A stretch of 64,000 nt of DNA from Caprella mutica (GCA_947561585.1 CANNZV010000866.1:62001-126000); one strand, 5' to 3'; counted from the first letter of the stretch, positions 1 through 10,663 are shown. Translations and numbers: made by a program. The notes: generated by a model not told the origin, from the sequence alone.

Positions 1-139
1 ACTTCTCTATTTTCTATGCCAAGGTTATAGTATTAGAGATATGATTACCTTTCCAGACTCTCTGTAGTGCATGCAGTGAATGTTAAAGTACCATTAGGTG
101 ATGAGGAAGGAGATGAGAGTGCGATTTTAGATTCACTGA

Positions 140-485
140 TCCCTAGTAGAAGAAAACTAGTATACTGTATCACTGATTATAAAAATATGAAAGCTAGTAT
201 ACTGTATCCCAAAGAGAAAAAACTAGTAAATTGTATCCAAAGTACATGAAAACTAGTATACTGTTTCACTGATTCTAAGTAGAAGATAACTAGTTCACTG
301 CATCACAAGTAAATGAAAACTTGGATAATGTATCCCAAGTAGATATATACTAGTATACCGCATCCAAAGTAGATTAAAAACTAGTTTTAGCGTATCTCGA
401 GTAGAAGAAAGGTAGTTTACTGTATCGCAAGTATGTGAATATTAGTATAGAGTACCCCAAGGGGAAGAAAAACAGTATATTTTAT
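140..485. repeat. Degenerate minisatellite with CTAGTATACTGTATC core
   Basis: About nine imperfect copies of a 32-40 bp unit around the core AAACTAGTATACTGTATC, separated by AAGTAGA-type spacers. Spacing and sequence vary, so this looks like an old, decaying array. It lies on the intron side of the K2P exon. Confidence 0.7.
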
Positions 486-489
486 ACTC

Positions 490-611
490 AAACAATTCCA
501 ACAATTCCTATCATAACACATGAACAATTCTAACAATTTCTATCATAACACATGAATAATTCTAACAATTCCTATCATAACACATGAACAATTCTAACAA
601 TTCCTATACCA
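490..611. repeat. 32-bp tandem repeat, about 3.8 copies
   Basis: The motif TCATAACACATGAACAATTC recurs at an exact 32-bp spacing (TCATAACACA at 511, 543, 575), with few substitutions between copies. Confidence 0.85.
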
Positions 612-838
612 TTACAATTCCTATTTCGCTGCAATGCCATATTCAATGACTATTATTTTATTCTTTCAAATGACCTACAGAAAATGACTCCATAAATGAA
701 GTACAATGGCCTGTACACTGACATAGAACTATAGCAATACAGTCAAAGAATACTAATGTGAATTATTGTTATGCGTTACCGAATAAGTTTATTGTAATGC
801 GGTAACACTTCTAAAAACGAAAACAATATTCTCGATGC

Positions 839-1165
839 TTTGAACCCTTTGTCTACTGTATTTAACCCTTTTTCTACCGTATTTAACCCTTTGTCTACCG
901 TATTTAACCCTTTTTCTACCGTATTTAACCTTTTGTCTACCGTATTTAACTCTTTGTCTACTGTATTTAACCCTTTGTCTACCGTATTTAACCCTTTGTC
1001 TACCGTATTTAACCCTTTGTCTACCGTATTTAACCCTTTGTCTACCGTATTTAACCCTTTGTCTACCGTATTTAACCCTTTGTCTACCGTATTTAACCCT
1101 TTGTCTATTGTATTTAACCCTTTGTCTACCGTATTTAACCCTTTGTCTACCGTATTTACCTTATG
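839..1165. repeat. 21-bp minisatellite, about 15.5 copies (CCCTTTGTCTACCGTATT core)
   Basis: Consecutive 21-bp units with few substitutions, mainly TTTGTC/TTTTTC and ACCG/ACTG. Both strands stay open through it (peptides of period 7 such as FNPLSTV), a simple result of the 3n unit length. If the K2P gene continues leftward, this array is intronic. Confidence 0.9.
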
Positions 1166-1810
1166 ATCTCCCACAGTAATTTATTACATGGGTACCATCT
1201 CATTCGGTATTTTTTTTTATCTTCCATTTTTTCTCTTTTTTTTATTACCCAACTCCCTTGTTAAGAAAATCCCAAAGGAAATCTTTCGAATTGTCTCCTA
1301 TGATTGGGAGATGTTCTTCTAAGATCATCGTAGAGAAATTCCCTTCAATTGTTACCAGTACGAAATGTGGAGAGAAAAACTCCCTAGAGTTTTGGCTTCT
1401 AAAGGTTGTAAATTGAGCCAAAATTAGACGCTAAAACATGCCTGTGGTCGTCAAAAAGAGAAAATATTGAGAAAACATGTCAGAAAATGCAATGAATTGT
1501 TCATATTCCATTGACAATGCATGAATAAATGAATAAACAATGCAATTTCAATATATATTAGCATTTTCAGTCAATTTTATCTGAATAGAAAACTGTGACA
1601 GTTAACACTAGCGAGGTTTTAACTTTTCAAATATTTGTATCTCATAAAAAGTAATGGTAAATACTTGATCTTTTTAATATAACGAGAAAGTGTCTGATTA
1701 TATTAACAATATAAAACCTGCTAAGTTGAAAAACAAACCGTAAAAAAATAGTCGGAAAACTAGAAATAAAAATAGATACCAGTCGAAAAAAGGAAAAAAC
1801 CAAAATAAAC

Positions 1811-1855
1811 ATTTAAAAACAGTCAAATTGACTGCATGGTATAGTTCTAGAGTTT
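1811..1855. repeat. Dispersed AGTCAAATTGACTGC motif, copy 1
   Basis: The near-palindrome CAGTCAAATTGACTGC is followed about 12 bases later by TTCTAGAG. The same arrangement, also preceded by an A-rich run, occurs near 16.88 kb. Probably the edge or core of a short dispersed element. Confidence 0.45.
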
Positions 1856-1857
1856 AA

Positions 1858-1921
1858 CTTCCTAATCATCACTTCCTAATCATTACTTTCTAATCACTAG
1901 TTTCTAATCATTATTTCCTAT
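1858..1921. repeat. 14-bp tandem repeat, about 4.5 copies
   Basis: The motif TTCCTAATCATTAC recurs at 14-bp spacing (CTAATCA at 1862, 1876, 1890 and 1904) with single-base changes. Confidence 0.75.
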
Positions 1922-2470
1922 AATGGTATCAGCTTTATTATAGTTCGAATGAGTAGCGACTGTGCATATACGTGATTGGGAGTCCCAGGGGATACTTTCC
2001 AAGCGTGATATATCAGCCTAAACACGACAGAAGCAAGCAGAGGGATAATTTCCCTGAGGATATTAACTCAATCCATGCGAGAAATGCGCTGAATTATGTT
2101 TCGATTTCTTTATAAACAGAAGAACATGTTACGAATGATTCAAATAAAGAATGAGGAAATGTTTCCATTGACTGACATGAATTGTAAACTGTATTTTATT
2201 TGAGAGAAAAACTGTGTATCTCATATTATTTTTTATTTACGGGTATTAAGTCATAGATCTCGAACTATTAATAAGGCTCACAGTAATCGGAAAGTAGGTG
2301 TTAAAATATGTGTATCATAAAGTTCAAAATGTCAGATTGTTTCATGACCCCTGTTAACACTAACTTTCCGAGTCCGGTAATCGGTTCTTACACTAACTGC
2401 AAAATAATAAAGTAATCCCGATGCAAGGTTGGCTAATATTGAGAATGTAAAGGTAATTAAAAAGCTAGCA

Positions 2471-2478
2471 GACTCACC
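2471..2478 (-). other. K2P exon splice donor (GTGAGT)
   Basis: Read on the minus strand, the junction is ACCATAG|GTGAGTC, a textbook donor. It lies inside the selectivity-filter codons of pore 1, a position where introns commonly interrupt animal K2P genes. It sets the true end of the coding exon. Confidence 0.8.
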
Positions 2479-3207
2479 TATGGTAGTAATAACAGTCAAA
2501 GAGTAGAGGAATGATCCAGCAAAAGTCCACTGTTCCTCATTCCTCATTCTGTCTTGGTACCTAACAGATCCATGTCGTTTCCTGGAAGCTGCAGCTTCAT
2601 CTTCCGTGAAGAGGTTATGCTGCGTGATTAAATTAGTCACGAGCTCCTGACTGTATCTCCTGAGTTCAATCTCAACTACCCTAGTCCAGTTCTCTCTGTA
2701 TAGAATGTTAAGAGACTCGGTAATGCTCCAAAGTCTCTCAACTGTTTGATGTCTAAGCTGCTGCGTATCGATACTGCCGGCAAAAACTACGGCAGCTGCC
2801 GCCCCCGTACTTGTTTCCGAGGCCCCAGAAGAAGTCTGTCTTGCTCCGTCTTTGTTGGTTTGTTTGGACGTCGCCTCCTCTTTATTGCTTATCAAAGAGG
2901 GTGTCGGAGAGTCGCCATCATTTAGGCGATTGTCGAGCGCCATCTTGCCGGCAGACATTATTGGCTCTTCGTGGTGAATATTGTGATGATATGCTGGGTA
3001 AGTGTGATGACCTTCCAGAGACGTGAACAAGAGAGCTCCTAAGGCCGTGTAGATTAGCACCAGGAAGCAAACACCCAAATTAGAACAAATGATGGATGTG
3101 AATTTGGAGCAGCATTTACTGCCCTTGCCTCTCTCGTGGCCTGAAGAATGGTCGTGTCTTGAGGTAGCCAGAGCCACATTGTCTCCTGCAGTCAAACTCC
3201 CTTCCAT
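2478..3207 (-). CDS. Two-pore-domain (K2P/TWIK-type) potassium channel, N-terminal coding exon (partial)
   Basis: Encodes the first 243 residues plus one base of a K2P leak potassium channel of the plasma membrane. Seen: a hydrophilic N-terminus (1-30), a Cys/Lys-containing stretch (about 30-36), a first transmembrane helix (about 42-62, core CFLVLIYTALGALLF) followed by SLEG, a long extracellular loop, and the first pore helix and filter start (W227 to I243, WTFAGSFLYSLTVITTI). The reading stops at a GTGAGT donor (intron starts at 2477). The exon ends on the first base of the glycine codon of the expected T-I-G-Y/F-G filter, so this is a phase-1 intron. The frame past 2477 is intron read-through and lacks a filter. 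The start ATG has A at -3 and G at +4, and an in-frame TAG lies 24 bases upstream. The M1-P1 loop is unusually long (about 160 residues), with a low-complexity SGASETSTGAAAA stretch and an N-W-T glycosylation sequon (N173). The later exons (M2, P2, M3, M4) were not found in the window. The family call is firm; the subtype is unknown. Confidence 0.85.
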
Positions 3208-3321
3208 TCTATCGAGATTCGAAACTATTATCTACTGATTAGCATCTTGCAGTTATTCCTTTGCGTTGCAGTTATTCAAAGCTCTAGATGTGTGGCATGT
3301 TCTTCATTCTGGTAACAGCGT
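3208..3321 (-). other. Probable 5' UTR part of the K2P exon, with splice acceptor
   Basis: On the minus strand a pyrimidine tract ending TTTCTCTTTCCAG (AG at 3323-3322) makes a strong splice acceptor. The exon would then start at 3321 and run through the K2P start codon at 3207. The interval holds a short upstream ATG frame that closes before the main start, and a stop in the main frame. If correct, the K2P gene has at least one further, noncoding exon at higher coordinates. Inferred from consensus only. Confidence 0.5.
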
Positions 3322-3905
3322 CTGGAAAGAGAAAAGAAGAAATGTTAAAATTGGGAATATTATTATACAAATCTTAGAAACGCAGTTCAAATACATGATA
3401 TCTTGTTTCAACAAACAATATTCTGTTCTTTCAATGTCACGCGAATTTAATTATCTAGTATACCATTCATTTATTTGATAATGTTCATCGCATCCAAACT
3501 TGTATTTCTCTGTCAAAAATTCTGCACAGCAAGATAATCCTGTCCCCCGACCTTGAAATTTAATGAGAGAAATATGAACTTTGTGGCTGTAACAGGAGAT
3601 TATAATTACATCGACTCTTTTTAAATGTCACAAGAATTACCTTGACGCACTAAATTGAATGCTAGACAGAGTGAAAAGGTCACATTTCTCTTCATTATAC
3701 GACTCTATATATTCATCTTCCAATAGAGAGGACGGGAATGGTCATTTAGAAGTATTAATGTTAGCTTAGATAATATAATTTTCCTACAAAACTAGAGATA
3801 AGTAAGAGAATACAAACATGGATATATACAAAGAAAATAGATATAAAGTATTTTGAAAATGAAGTCAGATAAGATGTCGGCTTTAATATATTTTTTGTGT
3901 CGGAG
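3322..3905. other. AT-rich DNA upstream of the K2P exon
   Basis: Upstream flank or 5' intron of the K2P gene. Apart from the acceptor at its left edge I see no coding, RNA or repeat signal. Confidence 0.35.
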
Positions 3906-3909
3906 TTAT

Positions 3910-4148
3910 TACCTTCGTAAAATTGCGAAACGTAGCGTAATATTTATTCGGTAACATTTATTTACTTATTTTTATTTGCAATCTTGTTATGTAATCTTGT
4001 TATTCGCATAACTCAAAAAGTATTCGACCAAATTACTTGAAATTTAGTGAGACGTTTGATCATTATCCAGGAACCATTTGGTTAGATACAAGAACCGAAA
4101 AATATACCGATGGCGAAGGTATACTCTCTACGAGTGCCCGTTGCAGTT
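3910..4148 (+). repeat. Dispersed 'CAAGGTCA' family element, short copy
   Basis: Begins near TTACCTTCGTAAAATTGCG, contains CTTGTTATTCGCATAACTC and CAAAAAGTATTCGACC, and ends GGCGAAGGTA...CTCTACGAGTGCCCG. The same order of blocks is seen near 13, 38.4, 54.3, 54.6 and 56.5 kb. This copy lacks the internal GTCAAAGGTCAAGGTCA repeats. The ends carry short inverted matches (ACCTTCG / CGAAGGT). Noncoding; the element class is not determined. Confidence 0.65.
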
Positions 4149-4264
4149 AAATCATGAATTAATGGGACGAACAATATTTTTTATCTTTTATAATGATGTA
4201 TGTATAATTATGTGTAATATATATAATTATGTGTAATATGCATAAGTACTTCAAGTATATCAAG

Positions 4265-4423
4265 TAGCTCAATTAACCAATTACCGACTGCTTACAGTCA
4301 CCGTAAAGTGAGTGTTACGTCATGGTAGGTTAAGTAAAATTTTCAACATTCAGATTGGCTAATGACTTATGTTAACGCCCCTTGTACGGTAACTGTGAGT
4401 GAACGGCAATTGAGTAGTTACCC
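4265..4423 (-). mobile_element. MITE, GGGTAACTACTCAATTACCG family, copy 1
   Basis: A 160-bp element with imperfect terminal inverted repeats: CAATTACCGACTGCTTACAG at one end and GGCAATTGAGTAGTTACCC at the other. The interior (CATGGTAGGTTAAGTAAAAT, then ACATTCAGATTGGCTAATGA) matches the copy at 38.7 kb in reverse orientation. Nonautonomous; no open frame. The 'minus' label only means opposite to the 38.7-kb copy. Confidence 0.75.
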
Positions 4424-4429
4424 TAATTT

Positions 4430-5050
4430 GTACTGATGTTTTTTAAAGAAGAAAATGTACTATTGAATAAGCTAAAATTGTCCATTTATAAATAAAATTC
4501 AATCGTTGTGGCAATTGTATTGGATGAAAAAAAAAAGAGTCTCCATATGATGTAAATTTCTCCAATCACAATTTTCTACTGTTCTATTGTTTTCAAATTC
4601 TAAAAATTAGTCATATTGTACCCAGGTCAATTATACAAAAATATTAAAATTTATTTAGTTCCATTTTGAGTTTCAAACTAGTAATTGTCAAAAATTTATT
4701 ACGGATGCTTTCTCTTTGACTTTACATCATAATATTTGAATGGAATTCTAACCTATAGCTGTAGGAAGGCAGTTATATGGTAGGCCTACATCAGGCCTTT
4801 GCAATTGCTGTGCAATTTTCAAACTGGGAAATCAGGTCGAACTTTATTTTTCCTGACAGAAGAGTATCTATTATTGTTGAGTATTTGTCTGCAATGTCAT
4901 CTTCAATAATCAATATTGCAGCTGGAATCTATTTTTCAAAATATTTGAACTTTGTCACTTGACAACTCCTCACCCCTGGAATTGTTCAAAAATATCCACG
5001 TCCCTTTGTGTTTATGGATACCTGAGTTTTCTTTCGCTCTTTCGTGATCT
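4430..5050. other. AT-rich interval with one protein-like minus-strand fragment
   Basis: Mostly unique AT-rich DNA. The only coding-like signal is the 45-codon minus-strand stretch at 4794-4928, listed separately. Confidence 0.3.
4794..4928 (-). pseudogene. Unrecognised 45-codon coding-like fragment
   Basis: On the minus strand, between a TAG and a TGA, 45 codons read as a protein-like sequence. Residues near its start are IIEDDIADKYSTIIDTLL and near its end FDLISQFENCTAIAKA. Composition is balanced and unlike random translation of AT-rich DNA. A possible acceptor (ATTCCAG) lies at its start. There is no ATG. It could be a small exon, a decayed transposon gene, or chance. I do not recognise the family. 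Confidence 0.2.
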
Positions 5051-5054
5051 GTTT

Positions 5055-5555
5055 TGAACATTTGTTATAAGATGCCCCAACATTTTCGATCATGTTCCAC
5101 AAAAAATACAGTGGATTTTAAATTTGAATAAGAATGCTATGAATAAAAATGCGTTTATGTCAGTAGGTCGTATCTTTAATATAAAGTTTTATATTATTTA
5201 TTCATAATTATGTTTGCATATTCTAGTTTCTGAATAATTTTACTAAAATTTGCAAGAATAATAATGGATATAAAAATATCGTAATAAAGATACGAACAAC
5301 TTCATAAATATATATCTATTTATAGCAATCTTATTTAATTTTAAAATAGAGTGTAGTTTTTATGGGACACACTGTATGAAGTAAAAGTAAATAATAATTA
5401 TTATATAGCTTTCATTTTCATTTGTATCCGTGATACTTGCAGGTATTATGGATACCAATTAAAATTAATGTCAAAAACATTTATTAAACTAATGTCCCTA
5501 CATGATCGAAAATGTGGAACAGTCTGATAACACAGAACTTACCCTAGTTCGAAAT
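5055..5555. mobile_element. Putative TIR element, ACATTTTCGATCATGT termini
   Basis: The left end contains CAACATTTTCGATCATGT (about 5082) and the right end its inverse, ACATGATCGAAAATGTGG (about 5500), followed by AACACAGAACTTACCCTAG. Inside is a hairpin (GTATCCGTGATAC / GGTATTATGGATAC, 5426-5454). Termini of the AACTTACCCT type recur near 14.3, 24.8 and 47.1 kb, so this is probably a nonautonomous family member. No coding capacity. Confidence 0.5.
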
Positions 5556-5917
5556 TAAAACAATCATTTGTTAACCAAAAATAATACTTCCGGTCTTTAG
5601 TTCACATCATATAAATTTGCAAAACAATTAATATAGTTAAATGTTCAATTACCGGAATAAACTTTAATATAAATGGTGAGGTCAGTTGCATAAGATCGAC
5701 ATATTATATTGAATTAATTCATTAAAGATGTAAAATTCCATTTAGTTGACATAATAACTTTGAAGAACTATAATAACCTATAAAATGTTATGTAAGTTTG
5801 ACCTCTTTTCGATCAATGTTTCCTCTTCTAATGGCCAATTTAGTGCACTTGTTGCCAGCTACAACACCCCTCCCCCCTCCCCTCTGCTTGCTGTACGTAA
5901 TTGCCCTATTGAATTGT
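5556..5917. other. AT-rich spacer before the giant array
   Basis: Unique sequence with a short C-rich patch (CACCCCTCCCCCCTCCCCTC, about 5864-5883). No gene or repeat signal beyond that. Confidence 0.3.
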
Positions 5918-7849
5918 AAGTCAGGAAGTTGTTTGGCAGCATATTGTCCGCTAGTTGTTTGGTGGCATATTGTCCGCTAGTTGTTTGGTGGCATATTGTC
6001 CGTTAGTTGTTTGGTGACATATTGTCCGCTAGTTGTTTGGCAGTATATTGTCCGCTAGTTGTTTGGCAGTATATTGTCCGCTAGTTGTTTGGTGGCATAT
6101 TGTCCGTTAGTTGTTTGGTGACATATTGTCCGCTAGTTGTTTGGCAGTATATTGTCCGCTAGTTGTTTGGCAGTATATTGTCCGCTAGTTGTTTGGTGGC
6201 ATATTGTCCGCTAGTTATTTGGTGGCATATTGTCCGCTAGTTGTTTGGCAGTATATTGTCCGTTAGTTGTTTGGTGACATATTGTCCGCTAGTTGTTTGG
6301 TGGCATATTGTCCGCTAGTTGTTTGGCAGTATATTGTCCGTTAGTTGTTTGGTGACATATTGTCCGTTAGTTGTTTGGTGGCATATTGTCCGCTAGTTGT
6401 TTGGCAGTATATTGTCCGTTAGTTGTTTGGTGGCATATTGTCCGTTAGTTGTTTGGTGACATATTGTCCGCTAGTTGTTTGGTGGCATATTGTCCGCTAG
6501 TTGTTTGGCAGTATATTGTCCGTTAGTTGTTTGGTGGCATATTGTCCGTTAGTTGTTTGGTGACATATTGTCCGCTAGTTGTTTAGCAGTATATTGTCCG
6601 CTAGTTGTTTGGCAGTATATTGCCCGCTAGTTGTTTGGTGACATATTGTCCGCTAGTTGTTTGGCAGTATATTGTCCGCTAGTTGTTTGGCAGTATATTG
6701 TCCGCTAGTTGTTTGGCAGTATATTGTCCGCTAGTTGTTTGGCAGTATATTGTCCGCTAGTTGTTTGGTGGCATATTGTCTGCTAGTTGTTTGGTGGCAT
6801 ATTGTCCGCTAGTTGTTTGGCAGTATATTGTCCGTTAGTTGTTTGGTGACATATTGTCCGCTAGTTGTTTGGTGGCATATTGTCCGCTAGTTGTTTGGTG
6901 GCATATTGTCCGCTAGTTGTTTGGCAGTATATTGTCCGTTAGTTGTTTGGTGACATATTGTCCGCTAGTAGTTTGGTGGCATATTGTCCGTTAGTTGTTT
7001 GGTGGCATATTGTCCGCTAGTTGTTTGGCAGTATATTGTCCGTTAGTTGTTTGGTGACATATTGTCCGCTAGTTGTTTGGCAGTATATTGTCCGCTAGTT
7101 GTTTGGTGGCATATTGTCCGCTAGTTGTTTGGTGGCATATTGTCCGCTAGTTGTTTGGTGGCATATTGTCCGCTAGTTGTTTGGCAGTATATTGTCCGTT
7201 AGTTGTTTGGTGACATATTGTCCGCTAGTTGTTTGGTGGCATATTGTCCGCTAGTTGTTTGGCAGTATATTGTCCGTTAGTTGTTTGGTGACATATTGTC
7301 CGCTAGTTGTTTGGCAGTATATTGTCCGTTAGTTGTTTGGTGGCATATTGTCCGCTAGTTGTTTGGTGGCATATTGTCCGCTAGTTGTTTGGTGGCATAT
7401 TGTCCGCTAGTTGTTTGGCAGTATATTGTCCGTTAGTTGTTTGGTGACATATTTTCCGCTAGTTGTTTGGTGGCATATTGTCCGTTAGTTGTTTGGTGGC
7501 ATATTTTCCGCTAGTTGTTTGGCAGTATATTGTCCGCTAGTTGTTTGGTGGCATATTGTACGCTAGTTGTTTGGTGGCATATTGTCCGTTAGTTGTTTGG
7601 TGGCATATTGTCCGCTAGTTGTTTGGTGGCATATTGTCCGCTAGTTGTTTGGTGGCATATTGTCCGCAAGTTGTTTGGCGGTATATTGTCCGTAAGTTGT
7701 TTTGCAATATATTAACCGCTATTGTTTTGGCGGCATATTGTCCGCTAGTTGTTTGGCGGCATATTGTCCGCAAGTTGCTTGGCGGTATATTTTCCGTAAG
7801 TTGTTTGGTGGTATATTGTCCGCTAGGAAGTTGGTTGGCGGCATATTGT

Positions 7850-8096
7850 CCGGTTAGAAATTGTTTGGCGGCATATTGTCCGGTTGGAAGTTGTTTGGCG
7901 GCATATTGTCCGGTTAGAAATTGTTTGGCGGCATATTGTCCGGTTGGAAGTTGTTTGGCGGCATATTGTCCGGTTAGAAATTGTTTGGCGGCATATTGTC
8001 CGGTTGGAAGTTGTTTGGCGGCATATTGTCCGGTTAGAAATTGTTTGACGGCATATTGTCCGGTTAGAAATTGTTTGGCGGCATATTGTCCGGTTG
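7850..8096. repeat. 60-bp higher-order repeat inside the giant array
   Basis: Units ending CCGGTTGGAAG and CCGGTTAGAAA alternate strictly, giving an exact 60-bp period repeated about four times with almost no substitutions. It marks a very recent local amplification and is absent from the duplicate block at 9.5-10.0 kb. Confidence 0.85.
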
Positions 8097-9469
8097 GAAG
8101 TTGTTTGGCGGCATATTTTCCGTTAGAAAGTTGTTTGGCAGCATATTTTCCGCTAGTTGTTTTGCAATATATTGTCCACTAGTTGTTTGGCGGCATATTG
8201 TCCGCAAGTTGTTTGTCGGTATATTGTCCGCTAGAAAGTTGTCTGGCGGCATATTGTCCGCTAGCTGTTTGGTGGCATATTGTCTGTTAGGAAGTTGTTT
8301 GGCAGCATATTGTCCGTAAGGAAGTTGTTTTGCGGCATATTGTCCGTTAGGAAGTTGTTTGGCGGCATATTGTCCGCTAGTTGTTTGGCAGTATATTGTC
8401 CGCTAGTTGTTTGGTGGCATATTGTCCGCTAGTTGTTTGGTGGCATATTGTCCGCTAGTTGTTTGGCAGTATATTGTCCGCTAGTTGTTTGGTGACATAT
8501 TGTCCGCTAGTTGTTTGGTGGCATATTGTCCGCTAGTTGTTTGGCAGTATATTGTCCGCTAGTTGTTTGGCAGTATATTGTCCGCTAGTTGTTTGGCAGT
8601 ATATTGTCCGCTAGTTGTTTGGTGGCATATTGTCCGCTAGATGTTTGGTGGCATATTGTCCGCTAGTTGTTTGGTGGCATATTGTCCGCTAGTTGTTCGG
8701 TGGCATATTGTCCGCTAGTTGTTTGGCAGTATATTGTCCGTTAGTTGTTTGGTGACATATTGTCCGCTAGTTGTTTGGTGGCATATTGTCCGTTAGTTGT
8801 TTGGTGGCATATTGTCCGCTAGTTGTTTGGCAGTATATTGTCCGTTAGTTGTTTGGTGACATATTGTCCGCTAGTTGTTTGGCAGTATATTGTCCGCAAG
8901 TTGTTTGGTGACATATTGTCCGCTAGTTGTTTGGCAGTATATTGTCCGCTAGTTGTTTGGTGACATATTGTCCGCTAGTTGTTTGGTGGCATATTGTCCG
9001 CTAGTTGTTTGGCAGTATATTGTCCGCTAGTTGTTTGGCAGTATATTGTCCGCTAGTTGTTTGGCAGTATATTGTCCGCTAGTTGTTTGGTGGCATATTG
9101 TCCGCTAGTTGTTTGGTGGCATATTGTCCGCTAGTTGTTTGGTGGCATATTGTCCGCTAGTTGTTTGGTGACATATTGTCCGCTAGTTATTTGGTGGCAT
9201 ATTGTCCGCTAGTTGTTTGGCAGTATATTGTCCGTTAGTTGTTTGGTGACATATTGTCCGCTAGTTGTTTGGCAGTATATTGTCTGTTAGTTGTTTTGTG
9301 GCATATTGTCCGCTAGTTGTTTGGTGACATATTGTCCGCTAGTTGTTTGGTGGCATATTGTCCGCTAGTTGTTTGGCAGTATATTGTCCGCTAGTTGTTT
9401 GGTGGCATATTGTCCGTTAGTTGTTTGGTGGCATATTGTCCGCTAGTTGTTTGGCAGTATATTGTCCGC

Positions 9470-10000
9470 TAGTTGTTTGGTGGCATATTGTCCGTTAGTT
9501 GTTTGGTGGCATATTGTCCGCTAGTTGTTTGGTGGCATATTGTCCGCTAGTTGTTTGGTGGCATATTGTCCGCAAGTTGTTTGGCGGTATATTGTCCGTA
9601 AGTTGTTTTGCAATATATTAACCGCTATTGTTTTGGCGGCATATTGTCCGCTAGTTGCTTGGCGGTATATTTTCCGTAAGTTGTTTGGTGGTATATTGTC
9701 CGCTAGGAAGTTGTTTTGCGGCATATTGTCCGGTTGGAAGTTGTTTGGCGGCATATTTTCCGTTAGAAAGTTGTTTGGCAGCATATTTTCCGCTAGTTGT
9801 TTTGCAATATATTGTCCACTAGTTGTTTGGCGGCATATTGTCCGCAAGTTGTTTGTCGGTATATTGTCCGCTAGAAAGTTGTCTGGCGGCATATTGTCCG
9901 CTAGCTGTTTGGTGGCATATTGTCTGTTAGGAAGTTGTTTGGCAGCATATTGTCCGTAAGGAAGTTGTTTTGCGGCATATTGTCCGTTAGGAAGTTGTTT
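9470..10000. repeat. Internal duplication of the 7.56-8.37 kb block
   Basis: The irregular stretch including GTTGTTTTGCAATATATTAA and CCGCTATTGTTTTGG at about 7690-7730 reappears at about 9600-9636 (offset 1906 bp). Later matches (TTTTGCAATATATTGTCCAC, 8160 and 9799) have an offset of about 1639 bp. The second copy therefore lacks about 267 bp, corresponding to the 60-bp higher-order repeat. Confidence 0.8.
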
Positions 10001-10663
10001 GGCGGCATATTGTCCGTAAGGAAGTTGTTTTGCGGCATATTGTCCGTTAGGGAGGTTGTTTGGCGGCATATTGTCCGTCAGGAAGTTGTTTGGCAGCATA
10101 TTGTCCGTAAGGAAGTTGTTTTGCGGCATATTGTCCGTTAGGAAGTTGTTTGGCGGTATATTGTCCGTTAGGAAGTTATTTGGCGGCATATTGCCAGTCA
10201 GTAAGTTGTTTGGCGGTATATTTTCTGTCAGGAAGTTGTTTGTCGGCATATTGTCCGTCAAGAAGTTGTTTGTCGGCATATTGTCCATCAAGAAGTTGTT
10301 TGGCGGCATATTGTCTGTCAAGAAGTCGTTTGGCGGCATATTGTCCGTCAAGTAGTTGTTTGGTGGCATATTGTCTATTAGGAAGTTGTTTGGCGGCATA
10401 TTTTCTTTCAGGAAGTTGTTTGGCGGCCTTTGTTCGTCAGGAAGTTGTTTGGCGGCATATTGTCCGTCAGGAAGTTATTTGGCGGCATATTGTCGGTCAG
10501 GAAGTTGTTTGGCGGCCTTTGTTCGTCAGGAAGTTGTTTGGCGGCATATTGTCCGTCAGGAAGTTGTTTGGCGGCAAATTGTCGGTCAGGAAGTTGTTCG
10601 ACGGCATTTTGTCCGTCAGGAAGTTGTTTGGCGGCAAATTGTCTGTCAGGAAGTTGTTTGGCG

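Larger units (their letters stand above)
1166..2470. other. AT-rich interval, probable K2P intron
   Basis: Mostly unique AT-rich DNA. It contains a short 14-bp tandem repeat and a copy of a short dispersed motif, both listed separately. I found no second K2P exon: no coding stretch starting at an acceptor with the G-Y/F-G continuation of the filter. Confidence 0.4.
5918..10663. repeat. Giant 26/30-bp minisatellite, about 4.7 kb
   Basis: About 170 head-to-tail units with the core GTTGTTTGGTGGCATATTGT. There are two unit lengths: 26 bp (joined by CCGCTA or CCGTTA) and 30 bp (joined by CCGTCAGGAA or similar). Blocks: 26-bp units about 5940-7600, mixed/30-bp about 7600-8365, 26-bp about 8365-9500, mixed/30-bp about 9500-10663. 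Both outermost units are of the 30-bp TCAGGAAGTTGTTTGGC type. In the 26-bp blocks three variants (TGGTGGCAT, TGGCAGTAT, TGGTGACAT) alternate irregularly. The open frames here on both strands (up to 292 codons) are repeat translations. Confidence 0.95.

Noticed and set aside
2332..2477. C-terminal extension of the K2P frame (ESASFLITFTF...)
   Set aside because: It follows a consensus GTGAGT donor and breaks the obligatory filter sequence after T-I-G; read-through into intron.
9521..10399. 292-codon minus-strand Asn/Pro-rich frame (DNMPPNNFLT repeats) as a structural protein
   Set aside because: It covers the 30-bp part of the giant array, breaks where units are 26 bp, and plus-strand frames are open at the same place.
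5918..10663. CRISPR-like array
   Set aside because: Units are contiguous without unique spacers, and the context is clearly eukaryotic.
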